This document shows, piece by piece, positions 55,471 through 64,000 of a stretch of DNA of 64,000 nt; positions within the stretch are counted from its first letter, which is position 1, and every line of letters begins with the position of its first letter. Position numbers and translations under genes: made by a program. The stretch is from Rhyacophila brunnea. Lineage: Eukaryota > Arthropoda > Insecta > Trichoptera > Rhyacophilidae. The DNA is taken from contig JAGYXB010001047.1 of assembly GCA_022495005.1 (NCBI GenBank), positions 1,054,001-1,118,000 of the forward strand, read 5' to 3'. A model generated the notes under the pieces. The model did no database searches. It saw only the letters and a list, made by a program, of their open reading frames with translations, and was not told the DNA's origin.

Positions 55471-57265
55471 TCATAGAGGTGTTACTTATGAGTATAGGTA
55501 ATGTTTGCGAGTTTACGTCATGTCATCGCTATTCGCCATCTATAAATAACATTTGAGTGAATGTTAGTACATCCAGACAAAATCGTTATAATAGTATAGC
55601 TTATGTCCTCCATTATCCAATTCACGAATATATTAATTATGTCTTCAAATAAGTAACATGTAACAGTATTATCCATGGAAACATATTATTAATATATACA
55701 TCAGATATCAGGAAAAAATCATGAATATCGTCGAGGAAAAATATAAAACTACTCAACATACTAATAGTAGGTACTCATAGTACGAGTACGCTAAAGTGTT
55801 TCAATAATACGATTTTATTTACTTTCTTATTAGGTTATGATCAAGATTTCTCGAATAATAATGAGAAAAGATGATTCTCAAATCTCGAGAAGTATTTTTT
55901 CAAATACTTTAAGATTTCTCATTTTCATTAAATTTTCATTAAAAATTGTTAGGTAGGTATCCACTAGGGAAAAATTAATAAATAAATATATCAAAGGTAA
56001 AAAAATGGGCAAGAAAAGCTCATTCAGCGGTAAAATTTTTGAAAAAAGCTCTTGATACTGAGCTGAACCAAAATGGTTTATTTTAAATTCGGTGATACTG
56101 TTTTTATGATATCTCAAGAAAACAATAAACGAATCTCGAATTTATCAGAAAAAATATTATTGAATTCGATTATTCTCGAGAATCGAAAATAGTCAAGAAA
56201 TCGCAAGCTCTAGAGTAGACCTAAATTTAATAGGTACTAGTGTGGATAAGTCAGACGACTCAAAACAATAAAATTGTTTCCGGCGCAGCAATCCGGGGGC
56301 ACTGGGGCCTAACTACAAAAATACGCGTTTTGACTTAACCCCGGTTTCGATAATGCCATAATCATATTTACTAGTGAAACAAAGATATATGCCGTATATA
56401 TATATATAATCACTTATAAGATATAGTGTAAAGTATGCTTCATTTTACAAATTTCAAAGTACCAAAATCTTTATTTGCGTTTATCTTAAAATTATGTTGT
56501 TGGTATGTTGTTGTCACCCCTGTGACCCTAAATCCCCAAATCGAAGAGACGTTTTTTTGATTAATTGGATTAGTCGAAAGGATCATAGATTTTTTTGTAG
56601 AATATTATATTTTTACTTTATTTATTCTAACCGGTGCTTACTGACTGCATAGTTCCAACTTACTGACGATCTATAAAAAAATATACCTACTTACCTATGT
56701 GATTTTTAATAATTACTTAAAAGTATAAAACCATAGAACACAATGAATAGTATGCTGGCATTAAAATTATTGACATACCTTCTTACTTAACGCCTCTGTT
56801 AGGTTTTAAACAAACCCTATCTGTCGTCGTTCATGTTAGTATTAAATTATAATTCGTAAATAAATTGAAATATAACTTACTAATATGTAGGTACATAGAT
56901 TCTATGCCATTATTATGTAATTACGTAGATCACAATCCACGTCATAGTATAACTGTTTGAAGATAGCGAGAGAAATTTTTAATTCATCTAATCATCTTGA
57001 AAGTGACCTCACGGATGAAAGACATTTTTCCTTAAATTGCATGATGATTTGGTACTGATCACAAAGTTATTTTTACATTCTCGTATTATAAAATTATGTA
57101 GTAAAATATAATTCTACAACTGTATCATTGAAATCTGACATAATATCATAATAATATAATAATTATTAATAGTCTGGTTGAAATATAATATGTAAATGAT
57201 GTATTTCGGCTGTCGTTTTGCTTCGATGTAGGTAAGTTTATGTCAGTAGTTTATATTTGAGTAAT
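55471..57265. other. AT-rich DNA, nothing recognised
   Basis: It includes a (TA)n run near 56398-56408 and a small GC-richer block near 56280-56360. Confidence 0.5.
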
Positions 57266-57269
57266 AAAC

Positions 57270-57566
57270 ACGCGGCAAATTTATAATGGAGTGCTTCGCG
57301 TCGATTTGCGGCATCGTGGGTGTGCCAATAAGATGTTAATAATGATGAACGATGATTCTGAAATTTGGCGAAAAATCATCACGACCGATAAAGCACATTT
57401 CGAACCCAAGGGTTATGTGAACAAGCAGAATAGCCCCTTCTGGACTACTGAGAACCCAACATTGATAGACATCCGACATATTGTATATGCTACAGTGGAT
57501 GCTCTGCGAGTAATGAAATCCCAAAATATGGTGATATTAAATGGTCACTTGGATTACCGAATTTGA
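57270..57566 (+). pseudogene. Mariner/Tc-like transposase fragment
   Basis: The frame contains IWRKIITTDKAHFEPKGYVN and KQNSPFWTTENPTLI. This fits the D-E-A-H-F..NGYVN.QN..YW...NP block around the first catalytic Asp of DD-E transposases of the Tc/mariner-like group. Here Lys follows the Asp where Glu is usual. Only this middle block remains; no terminal inverted repeats were found. Confidence 0.7.
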
Positions 57567-57945
57567 CTACATAAGATTTCTTGTATGTGGCTACCTACGT
57601 AAAAAGCACGTCATACTATACTATATGCCAAAACAGAAGACAATTCAACAGCTAGAGCTAAATATTCGATATCGTTGCTGAAATAACTGTGGAAACGTGC
57701 GAAAATCTAATAAAGAATGCGTTTGAAAACGGGGCTAAAGACAATCATTTTGGCCGATATTATATTCCGTACTATACTTATTATTATAAAAAATCATAAA
57801 TACGATATTGAAAGAAAAAAACACACAACAATTATTTTACGTCAACCAAGATTATCGCAGGCTCAATTCTCGACTGTTTCAATTTGTTATAGCATCATCA
57901 TTTCTGATACATAAACTTTGGCGGGTCGTGGCCTCTTTCAAATAC
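57567..57945. other. AT-rich DNA, nothing recognised
   Basis: It may contain more of the decayed transposase, but no motif is visible. Confidence 0.4.
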
Positions 57946-58092
57946 AATTTGCCATTCTGGACGATCCAGTGCCATAAATGTAATTTTCTTTAACATCACC
58001 AAATACTCTTTTCAGGACTCTTCCCTCAAAGATTACCCATCCAGCCTCTTTGCTATGTGCCTTGAAGTCTGATTCATACGTTAACACTGATA
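57945..58092 (-). pseudogene. LINE fragment, post-RT region
   Basis: On the minus strand: VIFEGRVLKRVFGDVKENYI resembles the FERKILRRIFGPV.E.G.WR block that follows the reverse transcriptase in RTE-like LINEs. It is preceded by a weak LTYESDF, like LTYGCE.W. Short and degenerate. Confidence 0.5.
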
Positions 58093-58418
58093 GGAATATT
58101 TTAGTGAATTACTTAGTTTTTAGTTGTTTTTCAGAAGCTTTCGAACACAAAAATAGCACCGCTTGACGAGGTTTCGACTAATTTAATACTGATTTGAAAT
58201 TCCCACCCCGACACCAAATGTAATGATTTTTTTGCGATCGTGTCATATTGTGAAAATTATATTAATGAAATTTGATTAGAAATGTTTTTAATTTCGAAAA
58301 CTGAAATTAAAAATATCATTGACCGTATAAAATTGGTCATGCCAGTCATAAAACATAATCCCTCTTAAGTAATGAACTTTCCTATCATATTATCAGAGCG
58401 CAGTGTTCAAAGCATTAA

Positions 58419-59722
58419 CCCTTTAAGTACGAGATTCACTGTGACAAAAAAATCTCATAATGTTCTCTCAGATGTAGGCTGTGGCCACCGCTTTGTCTAT
58501 GTGTCCTTTCAAGTCATCCCATCTATAAACAACTATCATATTGAGGTAAAGTTGAAAGAATCAGAGAAGAAAAATATTAAAAAGGATTACTTAAAAAATA
58601 TCATAGATAATGGCTGAACCAAGTTAACAGTTGAATTATTGTACTTTCTACCTGTGCTTTGCGTTACAACCGTCGTCATAAACAGCAGCGGCCGCGGATG
58701 AATGTAGGTACTATATTAAAAACTACTTTGGTTGCAGAAGACACTTTAGAGAATAAATAAAGAAAGAAAAAATATCAGAAAAGGTATTACATATACATTA
58801 TGTACATATCTACGTACGCAGTGAATACCGATCAAAAAATAGACACTTTTTCGATCGCGCTTTTTCAGTTCTGAGGAAAAAACTTTCTACTTATTAAAAA
58901 AAAATACTTGTAGCGCATATCACTATTAAATTTAATTCTACTATCTACCTAAATTAATTAAAATAAAGAAACAATATTTAGCACTAAGTCCACAAAATTA
59001 CAAGAAATTAGAACAACATAATGTGATATACCTACAATTTTTCCACCTTGACTTGACAGCTAACAAAAGAGTGATTAAATATTTTATTTAAAGTGCACAC
59101 AATTTTTAGAAGTTTAATTTTCCAGCTGGCAAGTTTAAAATAAATTGTTCTAAAATTTCAAATATTTTAAGGTAATATACAATTAATTAATATGTAATAA
59201 TCTCAGTCGAAGAAATTTCGTTTTCGGGGCGGTTATTTACTACCTGATTAACAAAAAAAAATATTATTAAGTATGTCCGAATGATACATTGGAATAGAGC
59301 ATACAAAAAGATTTCTAACTTAATGATTAATTATTCATATGTAGGTATTACTTAACTATATTTAAAAAAAAAAAAAAAAACAAGATATTATGTAGGTACT
59401 TACAATTTTTGTCGCCCCGGATGCCAATCTTTCTTGGTACACCGCTGTACTTTACACATTGCTTTCAAAGGAAACGAAGCAAATTAATGTATTTTTACGA
59501 TTATTATTATGGGAAAATACTCAAAAACTACTTTTTTTAAGTTGTGTAACGTTTTAAGCCATGTTTTATGACGCTTCTAAACATCATCCTTACTAAAACG
59601 GTAGGTTTCCATAGCTTTATAAATAAACAAACATAATTAATTAAGAAAGCCCGAGTTATTTTATAATTAAAACATTTTATTTGAAAAAGTACTCATACAT
59701 CTCCCTTTTGAACCGAGAAGGG
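58419..59722. mobile_element. Doubtful piggyBac-like element
   Basis: TTAA at 58415-58418 is followed by CCCTTTAAGTACGAG. TTAA at 59723-59726 is preceded, on the minus strand, by CCCTTCTCGGTTC. TTAA flanks with CCCTT ends are the piggyBac pattern, but the shared ends are only about five bases beyond the TTAA and the inside has no transposase. It could be coincidence. Confidence 0.2.
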
Positions 59723-60167
59723 TTAATAATAAGGGTTGAATTATTAATCAAGTAAAGTGACTCTAGCAATTTTATTTTTCACTTATAATATTTGAAACTG
59801 TAAAACTACATCAGCCCTTCTACTTCCCATGTTTAATCACTTTGATTTTCCGCGTCGTTAATTTAATCTTTTTGTAATCTGGAATTAATTAGTGCCGTTA
59901 AAAAGGTTTTTCGTATTAACAAAAGCTTTGCTGTGTGTTTTTTATGGTAAGTGTTCGCGCTAGTATTGTTTTCAATTAAATTAAGAGGGAAAAGTGGAGG
60001 GGGGCAGGGCGCATGGAATAAATTGACTGCTGAGCTTTCCGCCTTCTGCCATTATGACTAGCTAAATAGTAATAATCAAATTCATACTTTAGAATACGTT
60101 TTATCGGTATTATTATTTTCTTCAAATAAGTGAGAAAAAATATATCTGACATACGTTCAAAATGTTC

Positions 60168-60184
60168 TCTCTCTCTCTCTCTCA
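60168..60184. repeat. (TC)n microsatellite
   Basis: Eight or more TC units. Confidence 0.8.
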
Positions 60185-60657
60185 GAACCTCTATTTAATT
60201 TGGCATGCAAAACGTTTTTCAAGATGTTGATAATCTGGAGACAGATAACTCCTTAGATTCCTTGGTCATATCGTGATTGCAGTAGGATATATAAAATATA
60301 TTATGTTCCGTGTTAAGTATTATTAGAATATATTTTATAATAATCAGTTTGTTATAGATTTATGAATTATGACTTTGCATAATTATAGGCGTTCAAATAT
60401 TTTTTTTTTATTAAACGGTGTAATAAAAATGCAATATGCCTTTTTTAAATGAAAAAAATCTATTAGTACCTAGTGAATTTACATTAAACATTGCCGCCTT
60501 TTATTATAGGGCCATAAAATTGATAAATTATCGAATTACTCCATCTAAATGTAATGAAATAGTTTGTACTGTGTTTCATATTAATTATAATAATAAAAAA
60601 TTGCCCTTAACAACTTGTACATACATAATATATTAGGGAATGGGACGATTTGACACC

Positions 60658-60788
60658 GCGAACTGGCCTCCGCCGATTGGCCTCCGGTAATTGGCCGCCG
60701 GTACAATCGGACGCCGGCCCAATTGGACGCCGACCCAATTCGACGCCGACCCAATTGACCTCCGGGAGGATTGGACGCCACACAGTTG
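60658..60788. repeat. Outer minisatellite, left arm
   Basis: About eight units of 14-16 bases around ATTGGCCTCCGG / AATTGGACGCCGACC. Its mirror is at 62515-62643. Confidence 0.8.
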
Positions 60789-61086
60789 AATTAAATGCGC
60801 AAAAGAATAGACGTACGTTAGGATTTGTTGGAGTAAATAAGCAAGTCAGTTTAATATGCTTCTATCTTCTCAGTAGTTGTACCTTATACATTTCGCGCTT
60901 GACACATTTTTAATATAGATTGAGAATAGTTATTATGCCTTATGATGTTTATTAAAAGAAAATAATTCTTCCCTCGCTAAAACTTAAAGATGTGCATAAT
61001 CAATTAATTTATAGTCTATACATGGGTACTTATTTATATTTACAACAAATATTAAAAATAATGTTAGATGTTAGAATGAAAATAAC

Positions 61087-61245
61087 ATTATATTTCAGCG
61101 CTTTATCGACTTAATATTATAATAAAGCTTAAACATGTATAAAATTATTTAAGCTGTTTAAGCATGTTTAAGCTTGACAGCTTAAGCATGTTTAAATTAA
61201 ACATGTTTAAGCTTTATTATAATATTAAGTCGATAAAACGCTGAA
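61087..61245. repeat. Extra hairpin in the left arm only
   Basis: CATTATATTTCAGCGCTTTA and its reverse complement (ending at about 61243) flank a run of AAGCATGTTTAAGCTT-like words. The segment is then repeated a third time at about 61279-61330. The right arm has only one copy, so the left arm has expanded by roughly 150-180 bases. Confidence 0.8.
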
Positions 61246-61458
61246 ATATAATGTTATTTTCATTCTAACATCTAACATTATATTTCAGCGTTTTATCGAC
61301 TTAATATTATAATAAAGCTTAAACATGTATAAAATTATTAAGCATACATGCGTATTTTAAGATAGTATGAAATTACAAACAAAATATTAAGTAAGTTATC
61401 TGCTTAGTATAAATGTTTCAGTAGTTTGATTGATAAACTACTTAGGCACTGGGTGCCG

Positions 61459-61522
61459 GACGAAATCCCCAAGGCCAAAATCCCGAATGCTGAAATCCCG
61501 AATGGCCGAAATCCCGAAAAAT
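61459..61522. repeat. Inner minisatellite, left arm (short)
   Basis: About four units of AAATCCCGAATGGCCG type. Confidence 0.8.
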
Positions 61523-61883
61523 AAAAAAATACAAACATCAATAAAAGCGCAATTTTTGGAAGAGAGACAAAAAGCCATTTTTTGTGGAAATATAAAAAAA
61601 TGTAAAATACAAACATCAATAATTGCGCAATCGTGAGCGCAATTTTTGTAAGAGAGACAAATCCCATTTTGCGGAAAATGGGTTTTTTTCGATTGCGCAA
61701 TTTTTCCCAGGAGAGACCATTTTGTAGAACGAATGGATTTTGTGTCTCTTGCAAAAATTGCGCAATTCGCGATTGCGCAATTATCGATGTTTGTATTTTA
61801 CATTTTTTTATATTTCCACAAAAAATGGGTTTTTGTGTCTCTTGCAAAAATTGCGCAATTGTTGATGTTTGTATTTTTTTTAT

Positions 61884-62056
61884 TTTTCGGGATTTCGGCC
61901 TTCGGGATTCCGGCCATTCGGGATTTCAGCGTTCGGGATTTCGGTATTCGGGATTTCGGCTTTTGGGATTTCGGCTTTCGGGATTTAGGCTTTCGGGATT
62001 TCGGCGATTCGGGATTTCGGCCATTCGGGATTTCAGCATTCGGGATTTCGGGACTT
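61884..62056. repeat. Inner minisatellite, right arm (long)
   Basis: About twelve units of CGGGATTTCGGC-type, 14-15 bases each, against about four in the left arm. The two arms have therefore changed copy number independently. Confidence 0.85.
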
Positions 62057-62514
62057 CGTCCGGCACCCAGTACCTAAGTAGTTTATCAATCAAACCACTG
62101 AAACATTTATACTTTGTTTGTAATTTCATATTATCTTAAAATACGGATTTATGCATAATAATATACAATATGTTTATGCTTTATTATAATATTAAGTCGA
62201 TAAAACGCTGAAATATAATGTAATTTTCATTCTAACATCTAACATTATTTTTAATATTTGTTGTAAATATAAGTACCCATGTATAGACTATAAATTAATT
62301 GATAATGCACATCTTTAAGTTTTAGCGAGGGAAGAATTATTTTCTTTTAATAAACATCATAAGGCATAATAATTATTCTCAATCTATATTAAAATGTGTC
62401 AAGTGCGAAATGTATAAGGTACAACTACTGAGAAGATAGAAGCATATTAAACTGACTTGCTTATTTGCTCCAACAAATCGTAACGTACGTCTATTCCTTT
62501 GCGCATTTAATTCA

Positions 62515-62643
62515 ACTATGCGGCGTCCAATCCTCCCGGAGGCCAATTGGGTCGGCGTCGAATTGGGTCGGCGTCCAATTGGGCCGGCGTCCGATTGTAC
62601 CGGCGGCCAATTACCGGAAGCCAATCGGCGGAGGCCAGTTCGC
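62515..62643. repeat. Outer minisatellite, right arm
   Basis: The reverse complement of 60658-60788, with few differences. Confidence 0.8.
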
Positions 62644-62673
62644 GGTGCCAAATCGTCCTAGACCCATATATTA

Positions 62674-63300
62674 TGATCATTTAAAAGAGATGACCGATGG
62701 ATCGCGTTCGAATACATATCGCGTGATAACAGGCGCTAAATACATTTTTTGGTGTTCTTCACGGCTCAAAATTGAACCCGTTGTTGTTCACGTTTTATAA
62801 AAATACTAAATACTGGTGATACTCGTAACTTAAAGCTCTTGTTGCAAGTAAGCTGTCACCTTAGATAACTGTACTTACCTGACCCCAGCTTGACATATTA
62901 TCTAGATAGAAACAAGCATAATAAACTGAATATCAATATTGATCAATATAATCTTAACGTTTAGTAAATCCTTAAAATTATTATTTTTTAGATATTGAAT
63001 GGATGTCAGAATTCCATCGCAAATAATGCCTGTAAGGGATCTTGGTATTATTTTTTGAGTATTATTATTGTTTTGCTGTTATTTCTTTGTGAACATTACA
63101 TGAGGAATAACAAAAATTAAATAGGTAGATATAATAGTTATTTCTTAGCACTTTTTCCACATTTTTTGTTGAAACCCAAAGACCCATTCGGGTGTCATAT
63201 TGATGATGCTTAGATATTCCACTTGCATTGTGGTGAGTTTAAGTGATTGTTATTTTATAATTATTGCTAAAATAAAATCTATTGTGATCGTTCGGTGAAT
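62674..63300. other. Unassigned DNA right of the foldback element
   Basis: A slightly GC-richer start (62690-62790), then AT-rich. No feature recognised. Confidence 0.45.
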
Positions 63301-64000
63301 TTCAATTATTCAATTTATTTTATTTTTTTTACCATATTGTGGACATTACAAATTATAAGTTTAAGACGTTCACAACATGACATTACAAACAAAGATATAT
63401 AAATATAACAGTATTACATAAAAAAGGAGATATATCAGTAGATAAATTAGATAGGTACAAGGAAATACACCGGATGAGTTAAGCAGACCCTATTTTAAGA
63501 ATTTATAAAACAATATCCACCTAAACTCATTCTCACGTAGGTGGAATATATCAACACCCGAAGCAATTTCGTTGAACATAGTTATCGCTCTCCCAATTGG
63601 CATTACCAGTGGCAGATTGGTTCTGCACCTTGGGAGAATAAACAACTGATGGTCTCTATTTCTAAGATAGTTATCGGGGACACACAGGTCAACACTGCCC
63701 AGAATGGCAGAGTTCTCATGTTCCTTACCAAATGTTCTATTGATGTTTAAATATTATTATTGTTATTATTTATCTTACTGTAATATATTGAAAAAATTTG
63801 TTATAAACATGTATATAATGTAACAGCTGAATAAGCCTCCATTGAGGCTTCATGGCTTTTAATAAAAAAAAAAAATACCTCGTATAAGTCGAAAAAAATA
63901 CGTAGCTAAATAAAGATTTCTTCTAAATTGCAGACTGCAGTATGTAAGCATGCCTAAGAGAAAGTCAGTTGGATAAAGCCACGGATAGTATACATACAAC
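63300..64000 (-). pseudogene. LINE C-terminal part, family X, copy 3, running off the window
   Basis: On the minus strand, starting from 64000: a segment shared with 53540-53790 (TATCCAACTGACTTTCTCTT, ACTGCAGTCTGCAATTTAGA, ACTTATACGAGGTA). After an interruption at about 63722-63872 come SAILGSVDLCVPDNYLRNRD, QLFILPRCRTNLPLVMPIGR and AITMFNEIASGVDIFHLREN, the best-preserved reading of this LINE's end. The flank to 63300 is probably its tail (AAGACGTTCACAACATGA, about 63364-63381). Confidence 0.75.
63725..63872 (+). repeat. Insertion in the LINE copy, ending in poly(A)
   Basis: Relative to the other two family-X copies, this copy is split at TATACGAGGTA by a sequence that, on the plus strand, ends in CCTCCATTGAGGCTTC, TTTTAATAAA and a run of A. 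That looks like the 3' end of another retroposon inserted on the opposite strand. Confidence 0.55.

Larger units (their letters stand above)
60636..62665. mobile_element. Foldback element, 2,030 bp, with minisatellite arms
   Basis: Left arm 60636-61672 and right arm about 61733-62665 are reverse complements, with substitutions and indels, over almost the whole element, leaving a loop of about 60 bases. The termini (GGGAATGGGACGATTTGACA and, minus strand, GGGTCTAGGACGATTTGGCA) are bordered by the same 8-mer ATATATTA (60628-60635 and 62666-62673). Each arm starts with a GC-rich tandem array of about 15-base units (AATTGGACGCCGACCC-like), then an AT-rich unique stretch, then a second array of CCCGAAATGG-like units. 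The only frames are by-products of the palindrome; there is no transposase. Foldback/Galileo-type elements share this architecture (family knowledge). The 8-bp duplication suggests a hAT- or P-like donor (inference). Confidence 0.88.

Noticed and set aside
58372..58617. 81-codon plus-strand gene
   Set aside because: The frame has no recognisable domain, ends in a Lys-rich low-complexity stretch and lacks exon signals.
60650..62800. Several open frames of 66-168 codons
   Set aside because: They mirror each other across the foldback arms and translate minisatellite units; the longest (61633-62139) is a run of the 14-15-base unit.

Overview
The window looks like intron-rich or intergenic DNA from an arthropod, most likely an insect. 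It is strongly AT-rich, and its AT-rich spacers repeatedly carry short words such as GTAGGTAC and TAATATTA. It contains insect-type transposable elements (RNase H-bearing non-LTR retrotransposons, RTE-like LINE tails, hAT-like short elements, a mariner/Tc-like fragment, tRNA-derived SINEs). It shows no operon structure and no ribosome-binding-site logic. A sap-feeding hemipteran such as an aphid is my impression from general sequence flavour, not a demonstrated identification.

Only one host gene piece is well supported. It is a minus-strand exon (43581-44648) that encodes a signal-bearing, acidic serine-rich segment followed by the cysteine cap of a leucine-rich-repeat ectodomain, and it ends in a GTAAGT splice donor. 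The rest of that gene must lie at lower coordinates, through or beyond the left edge. Nearly everything else I can name is mobile DNA.

Layout. 0.5-2.5 kb: a palindromic MITE, then a cluster of LTR-like repeats in alternating orientation, with a tRNA-Lys-type primer-binding sequence between two inverted copies. 2.5-6.3 kb: a 5'-truncated, RNase H-bearing LINE inserted inside one of those repeats, flanked by a 17-bp target-site duplication. 6.9-12.9 kb: RTE-like LINE tails around a 2.3-kb tandem array of roughly 17 degenerate units derived from a retroposon 3' end. 14.6-21.7 kb: tRNA-derived SINEs of several families, including an inverted duplication that contains one. 21.6-24.6 kb: a 750-bp hAT-like element, a LINE tail and an 800-bp palindromic element with a TA duplication. 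25-38 kb: mostly featureless AT-rich DNA with LINE scraps and a few GC-rich patches. 39.2-53.2 kb: six or more hAT-like short elements, several with near-perfect 8-bp target duplications; two are about 600 bp and keep the last codons of a hAT transposase. 53.4-58.1 kb: LINE and mariner/Tc pieces. 60.6-62.7 kb: a 2,030-bp foldback element whose whole length is an inverted repeat with tandem minisatellites in the arms and an 8-bp flanking duplication. 63.5-64 kb: the minus-strand end of a LINE, running off the window.

The best candidates for something undescribed are the foldback element at 60636-62665 and the nested LTR palindrome/LINE complex at 1981-6385. I found no CRISPR array, rRNA, functional tRNA or intact transposase. 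Coordinates of decayed repeats are good to about 10-20 bases unless an exact duplication is cited.
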